Positions 44,506-54,284 of a stretch of 64,000 bases of DNA are shown in pieces. The notes beneath the pieces were generated by a model, which worked only from the letters and a program-made list of their open reading frames with translations, searched no databases and was not told where the DNA came from. Position 1 is the first letter of the stretch, and each line of letters begins with the position of its first letter. The DNA is taken from assembly GCA_029204225.1 (NCBI GenBank), contig CM055096.1:38199623-38263622 (forward strand), given 5' to 3'. A program made the position numbers and the translations under genes. Origin of the DNA: Diphasiastrum complanatum. Its lineage: Eukaryota; Streptophyta; Lycopodiopsida; Lycopodiales; Lycopodiaceae.

Positions 44506-45384
44506 ATAGTTGCCCTGGCCACATGGCAGAAAGCCATTGGCCCAGGGCCATAAATAGGTCCTCAGCCTTTACCTGAAGATAATCTGAGGTTTCAGGTCAG
44601 CAGCTAGCCTCTGGTCAAGTGAAGTTCATATTGTTCAAAACAATTTTGATTCTTTGAACATGCAAGTTCTTGGTTCATGAACGTAAGAATAACCTTTGAT
44701 GGAAGCTGGACAGTCAGAAGGGGCAAAATTTGCTGTAGATTTGACCCTCAGTGTTTTGATGTTTTTGCAGGCGTCAATGGCAATCTTCTCAACATGTTGA
44801 ACTACTTTTTGTGGAAATAGAATAACACATGTAATGTCCTCTTGATAAGTTGGAGCAATGCCACTTACTGTCTGAGCCTTTTGAAGATGCTGATTCAGCA
44901 GCCTTTTATAGCCAATCATTCAAAAAACTCAGTTCCAATCTGCAACTTTAAATGATTTGATTCAACTAAATCATTTGTTTGGTTATTGCTTTAACAAGAA
45001 TTCTTGGCGTTATCATTATAAGAATTTTATGAGAAATGTGTGTTTGGTGAATTAAAATGCTTGTCTGGTTTTCTCGACTCTTTACTAATTAGCTTGTAGA
45101 ATAAGGTAATTCTTATATTCATGTTATTGGTAGAAACGTCCATTTCTAGCTTTTAGAAGGAAAGAATATATGTAAACTTGAGAAATGCAAAATTCAGCTA
45201 TTTCTTTGATTCTTGAACTTAGTGTCGTTGTGTTTTTTTGTCACCCCTTTTAGGCTGCTTAAAAGTGCTATTTGGAGTTGAAATTGTCAATTTGTTCTAG
45301 CAAAATGAGTTTGGGACTTAACTTATTCTTGAGGCTTGTGTGTTATATTGCTATCTAAATTTAAAATTTGTTTTTATGATGAAG

Positions 45385-45480
45385 ATAGCGACGTTTATAG
45401 AGATACTTGTGCAAGTTGTATCTGTCGCTAAGATATGCATACACGTCGCTATGTGTCATTGGTGTGGTAGTGGATGGTGG
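45385..45480. mobile_element. Degenerate CACTA-like subterminal region
   Basis: Carries three copies of a GTCGCTA/TAGCGAC motif and ends gtcgctatgtgtcattggtgtggtagtg. This resembles the better terminus at 53821-53848 (gtcgctatacacattttttgtagtagtg). It is likely a decayed CACTA end of the same family in the same orientation. Confidence 0.4.
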
Positions 45481-48400
45481 AGCAGCGGATGATTCCTCGG
45501 TGCATGCACTATGCCTATCAAATCGAATCGGGATGGTGAGTCGAATGACTCAACTAATTCTACTTGATTCTAACTTCGAAGTCATTAGAATCGATGGTGT
45601 CGATTACATAGAGAAACACAAAGAAAGTCTTATGACTGATATACGGAAGCGAAAAGCAAACAATTTAGAATAAACGATAAGAAAAATAAGACAGAATAAT
45701 TAAGGAAATGTTACATACATGTTGACGACAATTTGAATGCAATAAGTTTGATTCAGAAAGAATATGAAAATATAGGCCAGTCGATGTTGGAGCACAAGAC
45801 AATTGCGGGCGAAACCGTGTGCTCAAAACGATCTTAATTTTGTAATAGCTATGAGCTTATTCTGACTCTCAATCTGAAAACAAGAAATCAATGCATGAAA
45901 GCATCTATAGTGTCTGTCTTTTTCAAAATCGTCATCTCTCTTGTAATGTATATTTGTATAGATATAGACAAAATGCCATAGAGTCATTGTTGTGCCGTCT
46001 GAAAATAGATCGTGGTTGTTGTCATTGTCAAAACAATTGCACAATGGCAGGAGTGGGCGAGTGATATGATGTCAGCAACCGAGTTTAGCTTAGTCGATTC
46101 GTGAGGTGAAGCGTGACAAGAGTTCTATTGTTTGATCCGATAGTGTGTCGAATCAAATGGTCGAGTATTTGTTGATAGTCGATGGACGATACTCCTTCGA
46201 TAATCCGACTTAGCTCGATTGTTTGATTGCCTTCAACAGTTTGATTGTCGTGTCGATACATGTCTTCGATACTAGAGTATTTTTACAGATTGTGCAACAA
46301 TGCGTGTAAAATTGTAGCAATATGAATGGAACTAGATTAACATGGGATTTAAGAGAGTAGAGGGCTAAATCCAACAAGCTAGTGTCCACATCTGTGGATG
46401 TTGGTATATGGGAGTTCGAAAAAATAGATAGATAACAATGTTGCACGAGAGGGGGGTTTCTTTTAAGGTTACAAAAAATTTGACAGACTATTTCTCTGTT
46501 GTTTTGATTTGTTTTTGTTAGCCATTATTTACAAGGGTAGTGGGTTAGGTTTTTTTTTTAAACTATAACTTCAATTTGAAGGGCACGTAAAATGTTTACA
46601 AAGGAAAAAAACCTTAAAAATGAAGAGTTAAAGTGCTTATTTCCTAAAAATCCAACCAAAGCTAAAATTAAACCTCTCACAAGAAGTTACATAACTTTGT
46701 CATTTTTTCACCGAATTTGCTGAAAATTGACTCAAATTCAAACTAAGATAGAGATCTACATATTTATAAATTTACAAGCAAGAAATTTTGCCAACACCCA
46801 AGAATAGACAACAAGAATTTTGGCTCACTAAAATTGGAATCGTTTCACTAAAATGGCCATAATTGGGTCATGATAGCTCCAAATCAAGAGAAATTAGTAC
46901 CTCCTAGAAGCTAAGAGAAAGGGCTATTGATCTAAAACAAGAAATCACACAAGAAATAAAGTTCAATAGGTCAAAAATTGAATCAAATAGTTTTGGAAAT
47001 TTAAAAATCAAGAAAACTAGTGAATAGAAACCTAACCAAAGTTAAGGAAAACAATCAAATCTGATGGGAAAAGGAAATGCTCTGATATCAAAATTGTCAT
47101 GTGTCAATCCTAGCATGAAAAAATCTCATTCATTCTTGAACATCAAATTAGCATGGGAAAACAAGAAATCAAGAAAGTCATCAATAAATCAAAAAATTAA
47201 ATCAAATTAGCAAACCTTCCCAAATTAGACAAAGAAGGTAGTAATATTCACCATTATTGTTCATTCGATACATTGGGCCTAAAATTGGAGCATGATCAAA
47301 GCTCTCATGCTATTTTTGAACCACCAATGACATCAAGAAAGCTCTCAAAGAGAAGCTTCAAGACCACAGAGAGTTCAAAAATCACAGAAGTAGAATAGCC
47401 TCCAAATTTAGCACGATATCAACAACTATAGTAGTCATTTGTGCCTCTGGTATGATTTTGGGATCTTAATTAGCTAAACTGGGCCTTAGAACCATTACTA
47501 CAATCTTGCTATTTACAAATATAGCACAGTTGGTCAAGCCAACTTATTAACTATCCTATTGACTGATTCTAGTCTAATTTAGCTCCATGGCCATACTTAG
47601 CATTACAATTATTGAGCACATGGGCTATTACATGCAGTACATGACATCACTTGTAGTTGAATCACTACCAATTTTCTCTCTAGAAATTGTAAAAAATGAG
47701 TGCTTATTACTGTTTGCAAAAAAATAGTCACAAAAAGGATTTATGTTTTTACAAATGATTCTCACTCTCTGATTACCAGCTGAAAGTATTGTTTGTTAGT
47801 TACCTTCCCTAGGGACGCCCTAGCCTCAGTAAACTCTATAAGAAGCCATGCATGCTAACTCACTAGCTTTTGAGTGTAGTACTTACTTTTATTAGAGAAA
47901 GTTTTACTTTTTTCACACTAAAATTCACAGACTTTGCATACTTTGTACTCTCAAACCACTGAACTCTTGTTGAATGGTTTCACAAAACTTTCATGATGTC
48001 ATGTAGGTATTTTTGAAGCTTCACTCCATTGAGATTGGTCAAGAAACGAATGAAAACAACTCATCCAAAGTTTGATAGTTGAAAATGCGGAGTGATCTAC
48101 TCTCTTCTTCAAGATAAGATTCTCCATAATGATAGCATCTTGACATATTTTGTGGCAATGAAGTGTAGGATGCAAACTTCCTCATACCAGATTTGATCTT
48201 GTCGAGTAATCCGATATAGTAGTTTTGCATTATGGTCTCTGGGCTCAGTAGATCAATACCTTTTACCAGATCGAATATTCGTATGGTGTGTTGTTGAACT
48301 GTCTCATCAGGAAACTAATCTCACAAACTTGGTAATCATGGCTGGAATGCAGTATTATCGTGATGTACGTAATTGCTTCAAAGGTTATACAACTGTGGTG

Positions 48401-48660
48401 TCCCACTGATTTTTTTCTTTTTCAAGTGAACAAGAGAAGAAAAGAAGTAGACCAAAGATTGAAACCAAGGACAATCAAAAGGACAGGAGGGAGGTGTGTG
48501 AATAAATGGTAATAGATGGTTGTTATCTTAGGATATTGATGGAGGAAAAGATAGATGCATGTAATGATATGAAAAAGGACGAAGGTTGAGCTGATGGAGA
48601 TGGAGATGAATACACAGATAGAGATGATATAAAAAATGATTTTTTTTTTCAACAAGGCTG
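45481..48660. other. No supported gene
   Basis: A/T-rich with scattered short frames (48230-48039 minus, 48655-48422 minus) that match nothing I recognise. 46080-46260 is enriched in TCGA words. 46560-47400 is A-rich and resembles decayed LTR or leader sequence. Confidence 0.4.
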
Positions 48661-50461
48661 GGAATTAACTTTTGCCCCCATCACAGTAGTTGAATCAAGA
48701 TCTGATGAAACTTCTCTGAGACTTGCGAGGGTTAGTTTTGAGCCGGCTATCAAAAATTGAAGATATTTGTTAAAATCTAGCACTTTTTAGGACTGTTTCT
48801 CTAAGATTTCAAGATATGAGTGTTTGTTTTATACCAAAATTTGATAATAGTTGAAAACTGGTATAATCCAGCTATTACCAATATGGAGTGAGTTTCAAAC
48901 TGTCAGATTAAGAAAAATTAAGAGAACAGGGTCATTTTTAGTGTATTTTTGCCCATTTTTAGCGGTTATTTGTGGTTTTTCTGATATTTCTTCAGATCGG
49001 AGGAGATTTAACCTTTTTGCTTCACAATCTAGCTGGATCTAGACTAGATCTAGGTAGTATGAGGTTTGCAAAGGTTCTTGATGGACGGTTTTTTTGCATA
49101 ATTTTGAGAAAACTCAGTTTTTGAGCACTTTTCAGCACGTTTTCTTAGATCTTTCTAGATTTGTCCATTGGATCTTCACAAGAATTTCACAGAAGCCAGA
49201 TCGGGGTCAGATATAACTAGAAAAATCTCACAGAAGGTTAACTCAGAGCAAATGTCAAAAAATCAAGAAAAAAGTGTATTTTTTTGGGTGTTTTTTGCTA
49301 TTTTTGAAAGTTTTCTATCAAATCCTAGAGAGATAACCTTCTCCAAGATGAAATTAGCCTTCTTTAATACAGATTAAGCTAAATTCAGGTAGGCAAAGGT
49401 TATTTCCCAGGGGATAGAGAGAAAATACAAATTTTATGGCTTTTTTTGCTATTTCTGGCAGTTTTCTCTCAGATCCTAGAGAGAGAACGTTCATCGAGAT
49501 GATAGTAGCCTTTTCTGATACAGATTAGCTAAATCTAGATGGGCAAAGGTTATTTCCCAGGGGATGGAGAGAAAATACAAATTTCATGGCTTTTTTGCTA
49601 TTTTTGGAAGTTTTCTCTGAGATCCTAGAGAGAGAACGTTCGACGAGCTGATAGTAGCCTCTTTTGATACGGGTTAAGCTAAATCCAGGTGGGCAAAGGT
49701 TGATTCCCAGGGGATGGAGAGAAAATGCAATTTTTATGGGTTTTTTCACTATTTTTGGCGGTTTTCTCTCATATCCTAGAGAGATAACCGTTGCCGAGCT
49801 GACAGTAGCTTCCTCTGATACAGATTTAGCTAAATCCTGGTGGGCGAAGGTTATTTCCCAGGGGATGGAGAGAAAATACAATTGTTATGGGTCTTTTTCA
49901 CTATTTTTGGCAGTTTTCTCTCAGATCCTAGAGAGATAACCTTTGCCGAGCTGGCAGTAGCTTTCTATGATACAAATTTAGCTAAATCCTGGTGGGCGAA
50001 GGTTATTTCCCAGGGGATGGAGAGAAAATACAATTTTTATGTGTTTTTTGGCAATGTATTCCGGTTTTTTCAAAAAACGGTTGGGAATTAACCTTCGCCG
50101 ACTTTCATGTAGGTTTTGAACAGTGTTCAAAAGGTACTGTCAAAGGGGCGAAGGTTAGTTGTGGAGCAGTACAAAGTTATTGCCTCTAATATGTTTTTCC
50201 CGCCTATTTTTCCACCAAAAACAAATTTTTCATGGTTTTATGATTTTTTTGTTTGTTTTTTTTTTTTTTTAGAGCAAGGGTTGTTCTAATCTACAGTTCT
50301 AACACTAATTCACACCCCACTAACTCTAATCCACACTAACAGCCACTAACAAGCTAAAAAATTTGATTTTTTGTGATGAAAAATGAAGGAAAAAGAAGAG
50401 AGAAGAGTGAGAGAAGGAGAAGAAAAGTGATGTCTATGCCGGCTAAGGCAAGCGTTGGGGC
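48661..50461 (-). mobile_element. Putative gypsy leader with about 150-bp tandem repeats
   Basis: Lies downstream (minus sense) of the Asp-type primer-binding site at 50462-50479, so probably the leader of that element. Its core is a tandem array at about 49236-50105 with period 150-152 bp: the block gaaggttatttcccagggga recurs near 49394, 49544, 49694, 49845 and 49997. One more diverged unit precedes it. Open frames through it are repeat-derived. No gag or pol is seen to its left. Confidence 0.5.
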
Positions 50462-50479
50462 TCCCCGGCGACGGCGCCA
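50462..50479 (-). promoter_or_regulatory. Primer-binding site, tRNA-Asp type
   Basis: Minus strand reads TGGCGCCGTCGCCGGGGA, one base from the known Asp-type primer-binding site (TGGCGCCGTTGCCGGGGA) of plant Athila/Tat-like gypsy elements. It lies one base from the start of the LTR-like sequence at 50481. Confidence 0.7.
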
Positions 50480-50480
50480 C

Positions 50481-51300
<820 letters not shown>

Positions 51301-51314
51301 TTTGTTAGCTCCAC

Positions 51315-52115
51315 CTATACAATATGTTTGGACAATGATTTGTACTTTAGCAGCTCCTCATCTCCATTAGGACTATACTTTTTGCTAATGCAGTAGATGT
51401 ACTGCTCCGGGAAGTGTCCAATGTAGTGCGCCAAGGAAGTATCCTTGGAGTCACTCTCTCTAGCTTTTCTCACTCTCTTTGCTCTAGCTGCATAAGCATC
51501 AATTTCAATGGCGTCCTGTGTCCCATCATCGGCTTCTGCAGTGTCACTTAGGTTAATGCTTCCTTGTGTCCCCTCCAGTTGAGTGAAATTGTACTCTTGT
51601 GGCTCATGGTGAGTCACCTCAGGAGGGTGGCCGATGTTTCGGAGCTCTGTCAAGATTCTTGCCAATGTCATTTCGCATGTGGCGTCCTCATTATTCAGAC
51701 ACAACTTTTGGAATGTATCATTAATCCTTGTGTGATCGTAGGTATTGGCTCCATTCTGCATTTTTATTAGAGCACTTAAGAGTTTTCCCTCTCGCAAATG
51801 GAGAATATGTTGTAGATCATGAAAAAAATTGTACTCTTTGCCATTGATGATGATTGGAGAGAGGCTCCTGATTTGCAGCATTGTCTCGTTTGCCTCACTG
51901 GTTTCTAGAGATGACTTAGAGAATTGCTGCAAGGAGAGTGTTCTTTCTTCTTTTTCATTTATTGGTTGCTCCTCCTCAATGTCGTTCATTTCATAGCATA
52001 GAATGGCCTCCTGTGAGTCAACAGGCATTGGAATAGTTGTATGTTCAAAAAGCAAGAATACAAAGACCATCTCACCTGAAATGATCTTTGAACCTATGTT
52101 CAACAAATTGTTCAT
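51315..52115 (-). CDS. Unrecognised protein divergent from the H3-like gene
   Basis: A 266-residue open frame that I cannot assign. Features: a short hydrophobic stretch near the N-terminus (about residues 14-24), an acidic Glu/Asn region (NDIEEEQPINEKEERTL), FHDLQHILHLREGKL, an acidic Asp/Thr segment (SDTAEADDGTQDAIEID) followed by a basic patch (RAKRVRKARE), and a C-terminus HYIGHFPEQYIYCISKKYS. The acid-then-basic layout suggests a nuclear or chromatin-associated protein, but this is only inference. The first ATG lies 3 bases after a TATA-like sequence, so the real start is probably a later Met (residue 16 or 43). It shares its upstream region with the H3-like gene. Confidence 0.5.
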   Translation of the reverse strand: MNNLLNIGSKIISGEMVFVFLLFEHTTIPMPVDSQEAILCYEMNDIEEEQPINEKEERTLSLQQFSKSSLETSEANETMLQIRSLSPIIINGKEYNFFHDLQHILHLREGKLLSALIKMQNGANTYDHTRINDTFQKLCLNNEDATCEMTLARILTELRNIGHPPEVTHHEPQEYNFTQLEGTQGSINLSDTAEADDGTQDAIEIDAYAARAKRVRKARESDSKDTSLAHYIGHFPEQYIYCISKKYSPNGDEELLKYKSLSKHIV

Positions 52116-52643
52116 ATTTATAGTGTTTTATTTTTATTTTTTTTGAACTATATTTTGAAACAATGGTTTACATAAATACATACTCATATCGGTTGAGTGC
52201 GCATTTTGGCACAATGAGAGGCATGAATTAAAAGCGTACGCACATATTCAATATATGGACACGTGACATGTGCCTATTAGTTGACAATTCATTCAGTTTC
52301 TGACACGTGTCAGAATCCTAAATGATGATGGTCACTAACGTGTCAGAGGTCAAAATAATATGATGTCACTTGTCCATGCATTTACTTTTACCAATAAAAA
52401 TTCAACACGTGGATTTCAAGTTTGACTCCACACGTGTGGGATAGCATATTTTGTATATAAATTTCATTGAACCCAATCATGACACTTTCTTTTTTTAGTT
52501 TTCGCATATCTGATTAGTGCGCACCTGTAGACGCCCATAAGGTACCTATTTACTATTTGTGCATAAGTCCAATATCCCATTTCATACACTTTAAATTTTT
52601 TAGCTTCATCACCATCTTTTTGTGCCTTTGTCAGATCCTTGTT
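52116..52643. promoter_or_regulatory. Divergent promoter with ACGTG palindromes
   Basis: 528 bp between two divergent ORFs. It holds five ACGTG cores (about 52259, 52304, 52338, 52407 and 52432). Two of them are perfect 12-bp palindromes: TGACACGTGTCA (52301-52312) and CCACACGTGTGG (52428-52439). A plus TATA box is at tatataaat (52454-52462), with an ATG 180 bp downstream. On the minus side ctataaatatg overlaps the annotated ATG. G-box/ABRE cores of this type are bound by bZIP and bHLH factors; what regulates it here is unknown. Confidence 0.6.
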
Positions 52644-53291
52644 ATGGCTAGAGCGAAGCAAACAACCAGGACTGATCAGCATCGCAATCCAGTTCAAGGT
52701 GAAGTTTCGAGCCTCAGGCCACCCGATACTGGTAGGAGAACATCGATGAGAAGAAGCCATTGGATGAGAGAGATAAAAAAATATCAAAGGTCAACGGAGC
52801 TTATGATTCCAAAGGCTCTATTCTATCGTTTGGTACGTGAAATCACCAGAGAGAATCTGGGCATGTATAATCGTTTTACAGTTTCAGCTATTATGGTCCT
52901 TCAAGAAGCCTATGAAGATCTTCAAGCTCAATTTTTTGAGGATTCCTTTCTGCTTGCCATCCATGCAAAGCGTGTCACCATTATGCCCAAAGATTTTCAA
53001 CTTTTATCTAGATTAAGAGATAGAAGTTCTGGTCTTCACATGGGTGAGGCCTCTACGACTCGTCCACCTCCAATGTATAGAACAAACCTTCCCACACAGA
53101 CGACTCGCAAGCAAGCAAAACCAAAGCGATCCCAAGACCCCGAGGAACTCATGAGGAAGGGAATACATAGTAAAAGGGCAAAGAAACATAATACTAATAA
53201 TAATGAAACTCTTAAATCTGATAGCGGATCAAGTATAGATGCAGAGGAATGCATTTTAGAAAATGTTTTCTGTATTTTCACTAATTTCTGA
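52644..53291 (+). CDS. Divergent histone H3-like protein with C-terminal extension
   Basis: 215 residues from ATG 52644. An upstream in-frame ATG at 52557 would add a hydrophobic leader not found in histones, so the later start is chosen. The N-terminus is MARAKQT, as in H3 (ARTKQT), keeping Lys4; Lys9, Lys14 and Lys27 contexts are lost. The histone fold is clear: REIKKYQRSTELMIPKALF (42-60), RLVREI (62-67), SAIMVLQEAYEDL (81-93), FEDSFLLAIHAKRVTIMPKD (98-117), ending LLSRLRDR. Loop 1 (after REI) is one residue longer than canonical H3, a feature shared with centromeric H3. The 'RYRPGTVAL' segment is gone. After about residue 128 a Ser/Lys/Arg-rich tail with NLS-like clusters (KQAKPKR, KRAKKH) follows. 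Intronless. Function unknown. Confidence 0.8.
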   Translation: MARAKQTTRTDQHRNPVQGEVSSLRPPDTGRRTSMRRSHWMREIKKYQRSTELMIPKALFYRLVREITRENLGMYNRFTVSAIMVLQEAYEDLQAQFFEDSFLLAIHAKRVTIMPKDFQLLSRLRDRSSGLHMGEASTTRPPPMYRTNLPTQTTRKQAKPKRSQDPEELMRKGIHSKRAKKHNTNNNETLKSDSGSSIDAEECILENVFCIFTNF

Positions 53292-53736
53292 TCAGGATGT
53301 ATCACAATTGCATGAGAATACCATAAATAAATTGAATGTTCTTGTACGTACTCCTTATGATCCTACTCAAGGATTTTTTGAATCTGATTACTATAATGAA
53401 TACGAGAAAATTATTAGTAAGAAAATTGATGGACTCAATGGTTACTTTTCTGTAGCTATTCCAGAGATTGATTATATAGTACGATTTCATGATTTTGATT
53501 GTAACGTTCTTAGGAAAAAAAAAGAATATGTAACAGATGTTATAATCGATGGTAGGCTGGTGCTACTGCAATACACCATTAGTCAAGATTCAAGAAAAGA
53601 AATTTTCATCGTCACTGGTCTATGCGTGGAACAATATCTAATGCACAACGATGAAGCATTGGAACTTTTGAAAAGGATTTTTATACAATGCAGTCCAACT
53701 GCAAAACTATTCGTGGTTCCTTATGCATCCAAGTAA
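53263..53736 (+). CDS. Unrecognised domain following the H3-like ORF
   Basis: An open frame of 157 residues overlapping the H3-like ORF's end by 29 bp, +1 relative to it. I recognise no family. It is Asp/Glu/Ile-rich and globular-looking: NKLNVLVRTPYDPTQGFF, EIDYIVRFHDFDCNVL, VTDVIIDGRLVLLQYTIS, EIFIVTGLCVEQYLM. An interval 53265-53295 begins GT and ends AG, is T-rich, and its removal would join the H3-like frame (…LEN) to this one at DVSQLHEN. The annotated Met at 53263 then would not be used. The ORF ends in a strong donor-like site (ccaa-GTAAGT at 53729-53738), so an exon may have continued beyond. Poly(A)-like aataaa motifs follow at about 53781 and 53799. Confidence 0.5.
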   Translation: MFSVFSLISDQDVSQLHENTINKLNVLVRTPYDPTQGFFESDYYNEYEKIISKKIDGLNGYFSVAIPEIDYIVRFHDFDCNVLRKKKEYVTDVIIDGRLVLLQYTISQDSRKEIFIVTGLCVEQYLMHNDEALELLKRIFIQCSPTAKLFVVPYASK

Positions 53737-53789
53737 GTATAGTATTGAGACTTATTTGATGTACTGCTAAAAACTGATTAATAAAAATG

Positions 53790-53848
53790 AAATTTGTATA
53801 AATAAATGTCACAAACTCTCGTCGCTATACACATTTTTTGTAGTAGTG
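53790..53848 (+). mobile_element. CACTA-type transposon terminus (3' end)
   Basis: Ends ttttttgtagtagtg at 53848; reverse complement CACTACTACAAAAAA is a common plant CACTA end. The subterminal gtcgcta motif at 53821 is of the kind repeated in such ends. The next three bases, atc, would be the target duplication. The matching 5' end was not found in the window; a decayed similar end is at 45385-45480. Confidence 0.55.
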
Positions 53849-53998
53849 ATCCCAGCGGTGTCTAGATTCCCAACATGGTATTAGAGCTATGCTATCAAAG
53901 CCTAATATGACATTAGAGCTATTTTCATAGTTCTAAAACTTCCCACATAACTTGATCCTTTGAGTCGATAAGATTATTGTTTTCTTGTTCTATAAATA
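53849..53998 (+). mobile_element. End of a copia LTR, primer-binding site and leader
   Basis: 53849-53875 (…gattcccaaca) looks like the last bases of a copia LTR. TGGTATTAGAGCT at 53876-53888 is the primer-binding site. The leader that follows (caaagcctaatatgacattagagct) resembles the leader of the copia element at 61000-61060. The leader is interrupted at taaat (53993-53997) by the copia element starting 53998, and appears to continue, inverted, left of 63068. Confidence 0.65.
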
Positions 53999-54271
53999 GT
54001 TAGAATTAAAGTAGAATCACTGTGTTACTGTACTGTGGGTCCTATCAGTGGATAAGGATCAGTTGGCCTAGCCACGAGGCAAGTCGATGGGACACGCGTC
54101 CCGCCAACGACAACCTGGGTCATGCATGAGTTGCTTGAGTGAACAACTATATGGACAGTGTAATTTCATTTTGAGAAATACAGTTGCTATGTGAGCTTGT
54201 TGTGGAGAGTGTTTTCTGTCTGTGTTACTGTGTAGCATGATCTGTGTTCCTGTGCAAAGCAAATTCTAAGT
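53998..54271 (+). repeat. Copia 5' LTR with AGTTAGAATT...AATTCTAAGT ends
   Basis: 274 bp, nearly identical (inverted) to 63073-63345. Ends are non-canonical and share TTAGAATT/AATTCTAA as inverted repeat. Preceded by taaat. Confidence 0.85.
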
Positions 54272-54284
54272 TGGCATCAGAGCC
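54272..54284 (+). promoter_or_regulatory. Primer-binding site (TGGCATCAGAGCC)
   Basis: Directly abuts the LTR end. It is a Met-type site with one change (C for T at position 4). Confidence 0.8.

Larger units (their letters stand above)
43363..45380. other. Mostly non-coding stretch with tandem duplication
   Basis: No supported gene. It holds the GA microsatellite and 120-bp duplication listed separately. The minus frame 44919-44635 is 94 residues, contains HVEKIAIDACKNIKTLRV and CPASIKGYSYVHEP, looks protein-like but is unrecognised; it could be an exon fragment. Confidence 0.4.

Noticed and set aside
49236-50105. CRISPR-like regular repeats
   Set aside because: The units are contiguous without unique spacers and the context is a plant nuclear retroelement.
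49168-50189. Overlapping frames on both strands that repeat MERKY/FLSDPREIT motifs
   Set aside because: They follow the 150-bp tandem unit. The period is divisible by three only for some units, and both strands are open, so I treat them as repeat-derived.
51315-52115. Transposase or TNPA-like protein of the putative CACTA element
   Set aside because: No DDE/transposase motif or known TNPA feature can be seen; left as unknown.
52557-52643. Upstream Met giving the H3-like protein a hydrophobic signal-like leader
   Set aside because: The downstream ATG gives the conserved MARxKQT histone start; the upstream part is T-rich leader sequence.
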